A stretch of DNA of 64,000 bases. Source: Selenomonadaceae bacterium (lineage in GTDB: Bacteria > Bacillota > Negativicutes > Selenomonadales > Selenomonadaceae). The DNA lies in NCBI GenBank assembly GCA_017614505.1, contig JAGABT010000001.1, positions 163,328-227,327 of the forward strand, in the 5' to 3' direction. The notes below the pieces were generated by a model. The model did no database searches. It had not been told where the DNA came from and saw nothing but the letters and a program-made list of their open reading frames with translations. Below are positions 17,550 through 24,928 of this stretch, in pieces. Numbering within the stretch: the first letter of the stretch is position 1; the number at the start of each line of letters is the position of its first letter. The translations under genes and the position numbers were made by a program.

Positions 17550-18377
17550 GTGCATACTTTTAAAATTGGCAACATCGAAGCTGGCGGAGGGAAACTGTTT
17601 TTAATGGCAGGACCGTGCGTGCTTGAAGGTTTCGAGCGCAGTCTCAAAATCGGGCGGCGCGCTAAGGAAATTGCCGAGAATCTTAATCTGCCGTACATTT
17701 TCAAGGCGTCCTTCGACAAGGCGAATCGCTCCTCGATAAAAAGTTTTCGCGGTCCTGGGCTGGACGAAGGCTTGAAAATTCTCGCCGCCATTAAAGCCGA
17801 GCTGGGCGTCCCCGTCGTCACTGACATTCACGAAACGTATCAGGCGGAACCCGTCGCGCAGGTTGCGGACATAATTCAAATTCCGGCGTTCCTGTGCAGG
17901 CAGACCGATTTGCTGGCGGCGGCGGCTAAAACCGGCAAAGTTGTCAACGTCAAGAAGGGGCAGTTCCTTTCTCCCAATGACATGAAAAACGTCGTCGTCA
18001 AGCTCGAAGAAACTGGCGCGGAAAAAATTATGCTCACGGAGCGCGGCGCCAGTTTCGGTTACAACAATCTGGTGGTTGACATGCGCGGCTTGCCTATTAT
18101 GCGCGGCTTCGGCTATCCCGTGATTTTCGACGGCACTCACAGCGTGCAGCTGCCTGGCGGCGCCGGTACCAGTTCTGCCGGTCAGCGCGAATTTGTTGGC
18201 TACCTGACGCGGGCGGCGGCGGCTGTAGGGATTGACGGCTTATTTTTGGAAGTCCACGACAATCCGGCGGAGGCGCTCTCGGACGGCGCGAACATGATTT
18301 ATCTTGACAAGTTGGAAAATTTATTGAAAAATGTATTGGCGGTTCACGAGGCCGCGAAAAATCTTTGCGAGGTTTGA
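17550..18377 (+). CDS. kdsA: 2-dehydro-3-deoxyphosphooctonate aldolase (Kdo-8-P synthase)
   Basis: About 275 residues. Condenses phosphoenolpyruvate and arabinose 5-phosphate to Kdo 8-phosphate. Seen: [58 protein letters not shown] and [12 protein letters not shown]. The GTG at 17550 gives the family's usual length; the reading frame is open into the preceding repeat but that part has no homology. An in-frame GTG at 17541 cannot be excluded. kdsD starts 1 base after its stop. Confidence 0.96.
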   Translation: MHTFKIGNIEAGGGKLFLMAGPCVLEGFERSLKIGRRAKEIAENLNLPYIFKASFDKANRSSIKSFRGPGLDEGLKILAAIKAELGVPVVTDIHETYQAEPVAQVADIIQIPAFLCRQTDLLAAAAKTGKVVNVKKGQFLSPNDMKNVVVKLEETGAEKIMLTERGASFGYNNLVVDMRGLPIMRGFGYPVIFDGTHSVQLPGGAGTSSAGQREFVGYLTRAAAAVGIDGLFLEVHDNPAEALSDGANMIYLDKLENLLKNVLAVHEAAKNLCEV

Positions 18378-18378
18378 G

Positions 18379-19347
18379 ATGATTAAGGAACGGGCGATAG
18401 AGACGCTGAAAATCGAGGCGGCGGCGGTTGAAAATTTAATCGCGCGGGTCGACGAAGAATTTGTAGCGGCGGTACGGGAAATTTTGAAGTGCAAAGGGCG
18501 CGTGATTGTGACTGGAATGGGAAAATCCGGTCACATCGGGCGGAAAATTGCGGCGACACTTGCGTCAACGGGCACGCCGGCATTTTTCCTGCACCCAGCC
18601 GAAGCCTACCACGGCGATTTGGGAATGATTACCGAAAACGATATTGTCGTAGCGATTTCCAACAGCGGCGAGAGTTCGGAGATTGTGAACATTCTGCCGG
18701 TGATTCGGCGGATTGGCGCGAAAATTATTGCCATGTGCGGGCGCAAAACTTCTTCGCTCGGCAGGAACGCGGATTATTTCGTGAACATTGGCGTCGAGCG
18801 CGAGGCGTGCACTTTAGGCTTAGCGCCAACTGCGTCAACTACTGCCACGCTGGCGATGGGCGACGCGATTGCTATGGCGCTCATGGACGAGAAAAAATTT
18901 ACCGCGCAGAATTACGCGCTTTTCCACCCAGGCGGCGCGCTCGGACGGAAACTTCTGCTGACAGTCGGTGACGTTATGCACAGCGGCGAGGATAATCCTA
19001 TCGTGAAAATCGGCGCCACGGCTAAGGACGCGCTGTTTGAAATGACGGCGAAAGGTCTCGGCGCAGTTTCGGTCGTCGACGCGGACAATAAATTTATCGG
19101 TCTGGTTACCGACGGAATTATTCGCCGCGCGCTCGAAAAGGATAAAAATTTTATCGACGAGCCGGTTGAGCACATAATGAAAGCCGAGCCGCTGATAATC
19201 AGCGCGGACAAGCTGGCGGCAGCGGCACTCTCAGTCATGGAAAAACACAAGCCGCGTCCTATAACGGTACTGCCGGTCGTCGACGCGGAAAATAATCCCG
19301 TGGGAATAGTTCACCTGACAGATTTGCTGAGGCAGGGCGTAGTTTGA
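18379..19347 (+). CDS. kdsD: Arabinose-5-phosphate isomerase
   Basis: 322 residues, KpsF/GutQ family. Makes arabinose 5-phosphate from ribulose 5-phosphate, the substrate of KdsA. An N-terminal SIS domain (VTGMGKSGHIGRKIAATLAS, AISNSGESSEIV) is followed by two CBS domains (from about residue 200: VGDVMHSGEDNPIV and VEHIMKAEPLII), typical for KdsD. Start ATG lies 1 base after the kdsA stop. The order kdsB-kdsA-kdsD-kdsC makes the pathway role clear. Confidence 0.96.
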   Translation: MIKERAIETLKIEAAAVENLIARVDEEFVAAVREILKCKGRVIVTGMGKSGHIGRKIAATLASTGTPAFFLHPAEAYHGDLGMITENDIVVAISNSGESSEIVNILPVIRRIGAKIIAMCGRKTSSLGRNADYFVNIGVEREACTLGLAPTASTTATLAMGDAIAMALMDEKKFTAQNYALFHPGGALGRKLLLTVGDVMHSGEDNPIVKIGATAKDALFEMTAKGLGAVSVVDADNKFIGLVTDGIIRRALEKDKNFIDEPVEHIMKAEPLIISADKLAAAALSVMEKHKPRPITVLPVVDAENNPVGIVHLTDLLRQGVV

Positions 19348-19376
19348 TTCATGGAAAAATTCGCACCGATAGGAAA

Positions 19377-19576
19377 AGTTGCGTGCATCCAGAAACTGGC
19401 GAAATTCTGCGGCGTGACATTCGCGCGATTGAGTTCAGTTACGGCGGCGAAAAATTATCGTGGACATGCCAGGCTGGTGTCCTGCGGACAGCGACGAAGG
19501 GATTTTTACCGGCGAAGATTTAAAGGTTTCTGACGCGGCTTTAAAATCGCGTGTTGATGAGGAGAAATTGGCGTGA
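19377..19576 (+). pseudogene. Frameshifted remnant of an MqsA/YgiT-type antitoxin
   Basis: The gap between kdsD and kdsC holds two coding fragments that join if one A is added to the five-A run at 19450-19454. The first reads CVHPETGEILRRDIRAIEF then SYGGEK; the second continues as IIVDMPGWCPADSDEGIFTG then EDLKVSDAALKSRVDEEKLA. This resembles the N-terminal half of MqsA-family antitoxins (ETGE..RRDIR..., VDMPGW, TGEDLKVSD). The usual DNA-binding helix-turn-helix half is absent. The stop TGA overlaps the GTG of kdsC, so the end of the remnant may still couple to kdsC translation. Homology is from recognition of the motif pattern and needs a search. Confidence 0.65.
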
Positions 19577-20121
19577 AAATTTCTGAAGACGCTTTTGAGC
19601 GGGCGAAAAAAATCCGGCTGGTGATTTTCGACGTGGACGGCACGCTGACGGACGGCGGGATTTACATTGGCGCGGGCGGCGAGCTGTTCAAGGCTTTCAA
19701 CTGCCACGACGGCTTTGGAATTACCGTGGCTCACGGCGCTGGCTTGCAGACGGCTATTCTGACTGGGCGCGAATCCATTTGCACAGCTAACCGCGCGAAG
19801 GAGCTGGGAATTACCGCCGTCAAGCAGGGGCATATGAATAAGCGCGGCGCCTACAGGGAACTCAAGGCGGAATTTAATCTGCGCGACGAGGAAATTGCCT
19901 ACGTGGGCGATGACATTCTGGATTTGCCGGTTTTCGTGCAGGTCGGATTTCGCGCGGCGGTAGGTGACGCTAAAACTGAAGTTAAAGAGCGCGCGCATTT
20001 CGTGGCGGAAAATGCTGGCGGGCGGGGCGCAGTTCGTGAAGTGCTGGAATTTATTTTGAAGGCGCAGGGCAAATGGGCGGAAATTATTCGGCAGTACACC
20101 ACGGTTGAGGAAAATTTTTAA
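19573..20121 (+). CDS. kdsC: 3-deoxy-manno-octulosonate-8-phosphate phosphatase
   Basis: 182 residues, HAD superfamily. Removes phosphate from Kdo 8-phosphate before KdsB. Motif I is VIFDVDGTLTDGGIYI (nucleophile Asp), motif II AILTGRES, and motif III includes Lys and GDDILDLPV. GTG start with GAGGAG 9 bases upstream. It follows the antitoxin remnant with an overlap and precedes lpxL by 16 bases. Confidence 0.95.
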   Translation: MKISEDAFERAKKIRLVIFDVDGTLTDGGIYIGAGGELFKAFNCHDGFGITVAHGAGLQTAILTGRESICTANRAKELGITAVKQGHMNKRGAYRELKAEFNLRDEEIAYVGDDILDLPVFVQVGFRAAVGDAKTEVKERAHFVAENAGGRGAVREVLEFILKAQGKWAEIIRQYTTVEENF

Positions 20122-20137
20122 TTTGGCAGGGGTTTGA

Positions 20138-21043
20138 ATGTTGTACAAAGCGCTGATGATTTTGAGTCGGCTGGTGAGATTTTTGCCGTACGACGTGCTG
20201 CTATTTTGCGGGCGGATTTTAGGAAATTTGTACTATCTGCTGGTGAAAAAGCAGCGCGAGCGGGCGGTAGCGCAGATGATACCGGCGCTGGGAATTTCGG
20301 AGGCGGAGGCGCGGAAAATCGTGCGGGCGTCGTTCGTGAACCTCGCGCGGAACATGCTGGACATTTTGTACATGCCGAACCTCAACGAAAAAAATTTGTC
20401 GCAGTACATCGAAATAGACCACCTTGAACGAATGCGGGCGGCGCTTGCGGAAGGTCATGGCGTTGTAGTTTTAACAGGACATATCGGCACGTGGGAATGG
20501 CTCAGCGCGGCTTTTTCGCTCAACGGAATGCCCGTCACGGCTATTGCCAAACTCCAGCCGAATCAGGAATATTCGCGGGCGCTGGACGATTTGCGCGCAA
20601 CGATTCACGTAGAAATTTTCAATCGCGGCACCAGTGAACTTTTATCCGCCGGACGCGCGCTGAAGAAAGGAAAAATTCTGGGCTTCCTCGCTGACCAGGA
20701 CGCAGGTCCAGGCGGCGCGTTCATCAACTTTCTGGGGAAAACCGCCTCCACGCCAATGGGTCCCGCAGTTTTTTCCAAGAAGTTCAATTCGCCGGTACTG
20801 CCCGCATTTATCATTCGCCAGCCCAACGGTCGGCATCTCGTGAAAATTTTTGAAGTCCTGCACTTTGAGGACACCGGCGATACCGACGGCGATTTGTTCC
20901 GCTTCACCGAAAAAATGACGCGTATTCTTGAGCAGGTCATTCGCGAAAATCCTTCGCAGTGGCTGTGGTTCCAGAAACGCTGGAACACGCCGCCGGAAAT
21001 GCAGAAGGTTGGCAAACATCATACCGTAAAAAGTGAGCGCTGA
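20138..21043 (+). CDS. lpxL: Lipid A acyltransferase, LpxL/HtrB family
   Basis: 301 residues. Adds a secondary acyl chain to Kdo-lipid A at the inner membrane. An N-terminal membrane-associated segment is followed by the catalytic HX4E motif in LTGHIGTWEWLSAAF, then LGFLADQDAGPGGAFINFLG and SQWLWFQKRW, as in LpxL/LpxM. Which acyl position it modifies cannot be told. AGGGG lies 6 bases before the ATG. Confidence 0.9.
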   Translation: MLYKALMILSRLVRFLPYDVLLFCGRILGNLYYLLVKKQRERAVAQMIPALGISEAEARKIVRASFVNLARNMLDILYMPNLNEKNLSQYIEIDHLERMRAALAEGHGVVVLTGHIGTWEWLSAAFSLNGMPVTAIAKLQPNQEYSRALDDLRATIHVEIFNRGTSELLSAGRALKKGKILGFLADQDAGPGGAFINFLGKTASTPMGPAVFSKKFNSPVLPAFIIRQPNGRHLVKIFEVLHFEDTGDTDGDLFRFTEKMTRILEQVIRENPSQWLWFQKRWNTPPEMQKVGKHHTVKSER

Positions 21044-21045
21044 TA

Positions 21046-21669
21046 ATGGAACGCATTGGAAAATTTTTAGTGGTGGTAATTCTGGCGCTGTTTATCGCGC
21101 TGGTCGTCTGGGTAATCAGCACGACGCCCGACGCGCCGCCGCCTATCGACAAACTGGAACCGCCGTCAACCATGGAGTACGAGGGCAACACCTTCACCGA
21201 GGAACGCAACGGCGCCAAACTTTTTGAAATTAATTCGGGACACATGGTCGTTGACGTGAATACGCAGAACGCCAGCTTTACGGATTTCTCAGGCAAATTT
21301 TATCAGCGTGACGGCAGGTTCGTGGAAATTTTCGCCAAACGCGGCAGTTACAATCAGCAGACCGGCGACATTCACATTGAGGGCGAAGTTGCCGTAAACG
21401 ACAGCGAAGGCGCTAAACTTACCTGCGGCAAACTCGACTGGATTGGCGCGGAGGAAGTTCTGGTTGCCACGGAAGACGTGAAAGTTTCCAAGGACGATAT
21501 GCGTGCGACAGGCGACCGAGCGGAGGCTCGCAACGGTTTGCGCCGCTTCAAGCTGATTGGTAACGCGCACGTCGTCAAAGGCGTAAAAGATGACAGTGAT
21601 TTGGAGGACAGAGACAATGATGCGTTGGAAGAATTTGTGCGCGATAGCCTGCACGGCGGCGCTAATTAG
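21046..21669 (+). CDS. lptC: LPS export protein LptC
   Basis: 207 residues. A single N-terminal transmembrane helix (FLVVVILALFIALVVWVI) anchors a periplasmic beta-jellyroll domain (FEINSGHMVVDVNTQNASF... GDIHIEGEVAVND). LptC receives LPS from LptB2FG and passes it to LptA. It starts 2 bases after the lpxL stop, and its end overlaps lptA by 53 bases. Confidence 0.88.
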   Translation: MERIGKFLVVVILALFIALVVWVISTTPDAPPPIDKLEPPSTMEYEGNTFTEERNGAKLFEINSGHMVVDVNTQNASFTDFSGKFYQRDGRFVEIFAKRGSYNQQTGDIHIEGEVAVNDSEGAKLTCGKLDWIGAEEVLVATEDVKVSKDDMRATGDRAEARNGLRRFKLIGNAHVVKGVKDDSDLEDRDNDALEEFVRDSLHGGAN

Positions 21670-22525
21670 CTCGACGGCTTTTTCAGCTGGCAAGAGCGAT
21701 TCGCTTTCCGAAGTCACGGCGCACGAAATTGATTACGACATGGATACCGGCAAAGTGCAGGCGACCGGCAAGGTTTTCATGCGCAACAACGATAAGAAAA
21801 AATCCGGCGTCGCTGAAAACAAGGTGCCGTCCGAAGTCAACGCCGATAACGTCGATTACGACATGAATACCGGCGTGATAACCGCCAGCGGAAATGTTCT
21901 GCTGAAGTACGGCGCAGACCGCGCGACCGGCGCCAGCGCGATGTACAATACCAACACGCAGGAAGCCTACCTCAGCGGCGGCGTTGTGGTTACGCGCGAG
22001 GATTTGAAAATTACCTGCGAAAATCTTTCCAACGACGCCTACGGGCACATGCAGGCGACGGGCAACGTCAAGGGCGTGCAGAGAATTGCGCCCAGCGCGA
22101 AATATCCCAACGGCGACACGCGCACTTTCACCGGCGAACACGTAGACTACTACCCGAACGACCGCAAGCACGTTTACATTCCGAGCGGCGGGCGGATAAC
22201 CGGCTCCGAGGGCAATTTTTCCGCTGACCAGATGGAAGGCTGGCTCGATGAAGAATACTACACCGGCAGCGGCAACGTCCACATCGTCAATCCTCCGCGC
22301 GAACTGGAAGCCGGCGGCGACCGCGTTGACTACTACGCCAGCGACAACGGGCGCGCCGTGCTTACCGGCAACGCCTGGGCGATTCAGAACAACAATACCC
22401 TGCGCGGCAACCGGCTGACGGTTTACCTTGCCGACGACCCCGATAAGGCTAAGACCGGCGCCCGTGCGAATAACAAACCTGTTACGCCGCACGAAATTCT
22501 GACAACCTCGCCGTTCAGGAATTAA
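21617..22525 (+). CDS. lptA: LPS transport periplasmic protein LptA (OstA-like)
   Basis: About 302 residues. A signal peptide (NLCAIACTAALISSTAFSAG) is followed by OstA/LptA repeats (EIDYDMDTGKVQATGKV, NVDYDMNTGVITASGNV, HVDYYPNDRKHVY), which build the beta-jellyroll bridge between membranes. It is longer than E. coli LptA (185 residues), with more repeat units. The ATG at 21617 has GGAGG 9 bases upstream and lies inside lptC. Confidence 0.9.
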   Translation: MMRWKNLCAIACTAALISSTAFSAGKSDSLSEVTAHEIDYDMDTGKVQATGKVFMRNNDKKKSGVAENKVPSEVNADNVDYDMNTGVITASGNVLLKYGADRATGASAMYNTNTQEAYLSGGVVVTREDLKITCENLSNDAYGHMQATGNVKGVQRIAPSAKYPNGDTRTFTGEHVDYYPNDRKHVYIPSGGRITGSEGNFSADQMEGWLDEEYYTGSGNVHIVNPPRELEAGGDRVDYYASDNGRAVLTGNAWAIQNNNTLRGNRLTVYLADDPDKAKTGARANNKPVTPHEILTTSPFRN

Positions 22526-22528
22526 GCG

Positions 22529-23248
22529 ATGAATATTGAAGCGAAAAGACTCGTCAAGGCGTTCAAAGGGCGCGTCGTCGTCAACAACGTTTCGCTCAGG
22601 GTTGAGAAGGGCGAAATTGTTGGCTTGCTCGGTCCGAATGGCGCGGGCAAAACTACTTCGTTCTATATGATTGTCGGGTTGGAAAAGCCGGATTCCGGCG
22701 ACGTTTTCATTTCGGACGTGAACATTTCGCATATGCCGATGTACCGCCGCGCCGAGCTGGGAATAAGCTACCTCACGCAGGAAGCGTCGATTTTCCGCAA
22801 GCTGACCGTGGAAGAAAATATCATGGCGATACTGGAGACGCTGAACATTTCGCGCAAGGCGGCTGAGGCGCGTCTGGCAGATTTGCTGAAGGAATTTAAT
22901 ATTTCGCACGTGCGGGAGCGCAAGGGTACGGAACTTTCCGGCGGCGAGCGGCGGCGCGTAGAAATTGCACGGTGCCTCGCGCTGGAGCCGCAGTTCATTT
23001 TGCTGGACGAACCATTTGCCGGCGTCGACCCTTTAGCCGTGGCTGACATTCAGAATATCATTCGCTACCTGCGCGAACGCGGCATGGGGATTCTGATAAC
23101 CGACCACAACGTTCGCGAAACGCTGAATATCGTCGACCGCGCGTACATTCTCAACGAAGGCAGGATTCTGCTTGAAGGCGGCGCTATGGAAATTGCCGAC
23201 AGTCCTATCGCCAAAAAATTCTACCTCGGCGAAGATTTCAAACTATGA
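22529..23248 (+). CDS. lptB: LPS export ABC transporter ATPase LptB
   Basis: 239 residues. Walker [14 protein letters not shown]-loop [11 protein letters not shown], signature [13 protein letters not shown], Walker [16 protein letters not shown] and switch His in [10 protein letters not shown] match LptB closely. It powers LPS extraction through LptF/G. It starts 3 bases after lptA. A fragment of the Cse60-like family begins right at its stop. Confidence 0.97.
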   Translation: MNIEAKRLVKAFKGRVVVNNVSLRVEKGEIVGLLGPNGAGKTTSFYMIVGLEKPDSGDVFISDVNISHMPMYRRAELGISYLTQEASIFRKLTVEENIMAILETLNISRKAAEARLADLLKEFNISHVRERKGTELSGGERRRVEIARCLALEPQFILLDEPFAGVDPLAVADIQNIIRYLRERGMGILITDHNVRETLNIVDRAYILNEGRILLEGGAMEIADSPIAKKFYLGEDFKL

Positions 23249-23312
23249 ACAGGGATTATTTTTTCGCTCGGCGATTCTGATTTTTGACAACGGTAAAGAG
23301 GTGAAAAAATGA
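23247..23312 (+). pseudogene. 3' fragment of a Cse60-like paralog fused onto the lptB end
   Basis: A frame running from the lptB stop reads GLFFRSAILIFDNGKEVKK then stop. The part SAILIFD also ends the next two small proteins. The TGA overlaps the ATG of the first intact paralog (ATGA). This looks like the leftover 3' end of a third tandem copy after a deletion that reached into lptB's end. Confidence 0.65.
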
Positions 23313-23542
23313 TAGTCCGCGTTTGTAACGTCTCAGGTTACGATTATACCAAAGACAATTGCTATGCTGACTCAAAAGTCTCTAAGCTTCTCGAATCTCA
23401 TATTCAGGTAACATTGGACGACATGCAGGAGAAAGGATATGTTCTCAAGCACATTGAATATTCCAGCAGCTGTTGTCTTGACTCGAATAATGATATGTTT
23501 CATGCAAAATCGGCGATTCTGATTTTTGACGATGGAAATTAA
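23309..23542 (+). CDS. Small Cse60-like protein, copy 1
   Basis: 77 residues, no signal peptide. It ends in AKSAILIFDDGN, matching the end of copy 2 and the upstream fragment. The plan (short VRVCNVS strand, helix with regularly spaced acidic/lysine residues, then a tyrosine-rich strand, then a hydrophobic SAILIFD strand) resembles the Cse60/DUF2758 family known from Bacillus. Cysteines at CNV, NCY and SCCLD are notable. It lies inside the lpt operon; its function is unknown. Confidence 0.7.
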   Translation: MIVRVCNVSGYDYTKDNCYADSKVSKLLESHIQVTLDDMQEKGYVLKHIEYSSSCCLDSNNDMFHAKSAILIFDDGN

Positions 23543-23563
23543 ATTCACAAAGGGGCGAAATTT

Positions 23564-23785
23564 ATGAAGGTAAAAGTTTGCAGCGCGTTCAGCGACAGGG
23601 AGCTTGAAGAAAAAATTCAGAGCGCGATTGAAGACAAGGCGCTGGCTGGCTTTACGCTTTGTCAGGTCTGCTATTCAATGTCTTCGGCGGTAACCTACGA
23701 CAACTGGTTTGAACTTGAGCGTGCGGAAACGCGCGGCTCGAAGGGATTTTACAAATCGGCGATACTCATTTTCGACAAGGTGTAA
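23564..23785 (+). CDS. Small Cse60-like protein, copy 2
   Basis: 73 residues, paralog of copy 1: MKVKVCSAFSDRELEEKIQS at the start and YKSAILIFDKV at the end. The N-terminal pattern of a short strand followed by an acidic helix is close to Cse60 (DUF2758). AAAGGGG lies 11 bases before the ATG. It sits 28 bases before lptF/G. Function is unknown. Confidence 0.7.
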   Translation: MKVKVCSAFSDRELEEKIQSAIEDKALAGFTLCQVCYSMSSAVTYDNWFELERAETRGSKGFYKSAILIFDKV

Positions 23786-23813
23786 ATAAATTTCTGGCGG
23801 GGAGCGGCTTTTA

Positions 23814-24908
23814 TTGCACATCAGAATTTTAGACAGGTACATATTTTTTGAAGTCGTGAAGGCGGCGGTCTTTGGAATCTGCGCATTTTCAGCGGTCTTT
23901 ATCGGCTCAGGTACGCTTTTCAAAATCGCGCGGTATATCACGGACTACGGCGCGTCAGTTTCGTCCGTTGTAAAAATTTTCGTGTACGGCTTGCCAGGAA
24001 TAATCATGTGGACTTTTCCAATGTCCATGCTGCTGGCGACGCTTCTGACTTTCGGGCGGCTTTCGAGTTCAAGCGAAATTACCGCCATGAAATCCTGCGG
24101 GATAAGTTTCAGCCGAATCGCCGCGCCCGCAATTTTCCTCGGCGTTATCGTCAGCGGCTGCGCGATTATGTTCAATGAGCACGTTGTCCCGTGGGCGAAC
24201 CGCGCCGGCAATGACGTTTTTTATTTTGAAATTCAGGGCAACACCGAAATGAAGTCGCAGGATCACATTATCGTTAAGGAAATTAACAACAACCAGATTC
24301 AGCGGCTGGTTTACGCCCGCGAGTTTCGTGCCAGCGATCAGACTTTGCAGGGCGTCACGATGCAGGAATTTGGCGAGAGCGGCAAGGTGACGCACGTTGA
24401 AAACGCCGTCTACGCAGAGTGGCGCAACGACGTCTGGATTATGCACGAGGGAACGATTTACGATATTTCCGAGAGCGACCGCACGCGCTCAATGCGATTC
24501 AATCAGCAGATTCTGCCGGTAAAAGCCAGCCCAATGCAAATCGTCCGCGAGCAGAAACGCCCAGACGAGCTGACGATGAACGAGCTCAAGGCGCAGATTG
24601 AAATTATGAAGACGCAGTATGCGAACACGGCGAAACTGGAAACGGAACTTTACCAGCGCGTTACCGTGCCAATGGCGAGCTTAATCTTCGCGCTGATTGG
24701 CGTGCCGCTGGGACTGCAGCCGACGCGAAATTCTTCGTCAATGGGCTTCGCGCTCAGCGTCATAATAATTTTTATCTACTACTCAATCATGACGCTGGCA
24801 AATGCGCTGGCGCGCGGCGGGATTGTCGAGCCGTTCTACGCCGTCTGGATTCCGAATGTAATAGGCTTAATTTTCGGCGCGATTCTGATTAAGCGGGCGT
24901 CGCAATAA
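23814..24908 (+). CDS. lptG: LPS export permease, LptF/LptG family
   Basis: 364 residues, YjgP/YjgQ family. An N-terminal bundle of membrane helices (YIFFEVVKAAVFGICAFSAV, GLPGIIMWTFPMSMLLATLL), a periplasmic jellyroll domain (about 125-270) and C-terminal helices (VTVPMASLIFALIGVPLGLQ) fit LptF/G. One family member is present, so it may act as a homodimer with LptB, or a second copy lies elsewhere. The TTG start has GGGGAG about 10 bases upstream. LptF and LptG cannot be told apart. Confidence 0.92.
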   Translation: MHIRILDRYIFFEVVKAAVFGICAFSAVFIGSGTLFKIARYITDYGASVSSVVKIFVYGLPGIIMWTFPMSMLLATLLTFGRLSSSSEITAMKSCGISFSRIAAPAIFLGVIVSGCAIMFNEHVVPWANRAGNDVFYFEIQGNTEMKSQDHIIVKEINNNQIQRLVYAREFRASDQTLQGVTMQEFGESGKVTHVENAVYAEWRNDVWIMHEGTIYDISESDRTRSMRFNQQILPVKASPMQIVREQKRPDELTMNELKAQIEIMKTQYANTAKLETELYQRVTVPMASLIFALIGVPLGLQPTRNSSSMGFALSVIIIFIYYSIMTLANALARGGIVEPFYAVWIPNVIGLIFGAILIKRASQ

Positions 24909-24928
24909 ATTTTGAGGGGGAACTGATT

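Noticed and set aside
19377..19576. Working toxin-antitoxin pair between kdsD and kdsC
   Set aside because: No toxin gene is present, the antitoxin-like frame is shifted and its DNA-binding half is missing.
21683..22909. 408-residue minus-strand ORF opposite lptA and lptB
   Set aside because: It covers two well-recognised plus-strand genes and has no family features.
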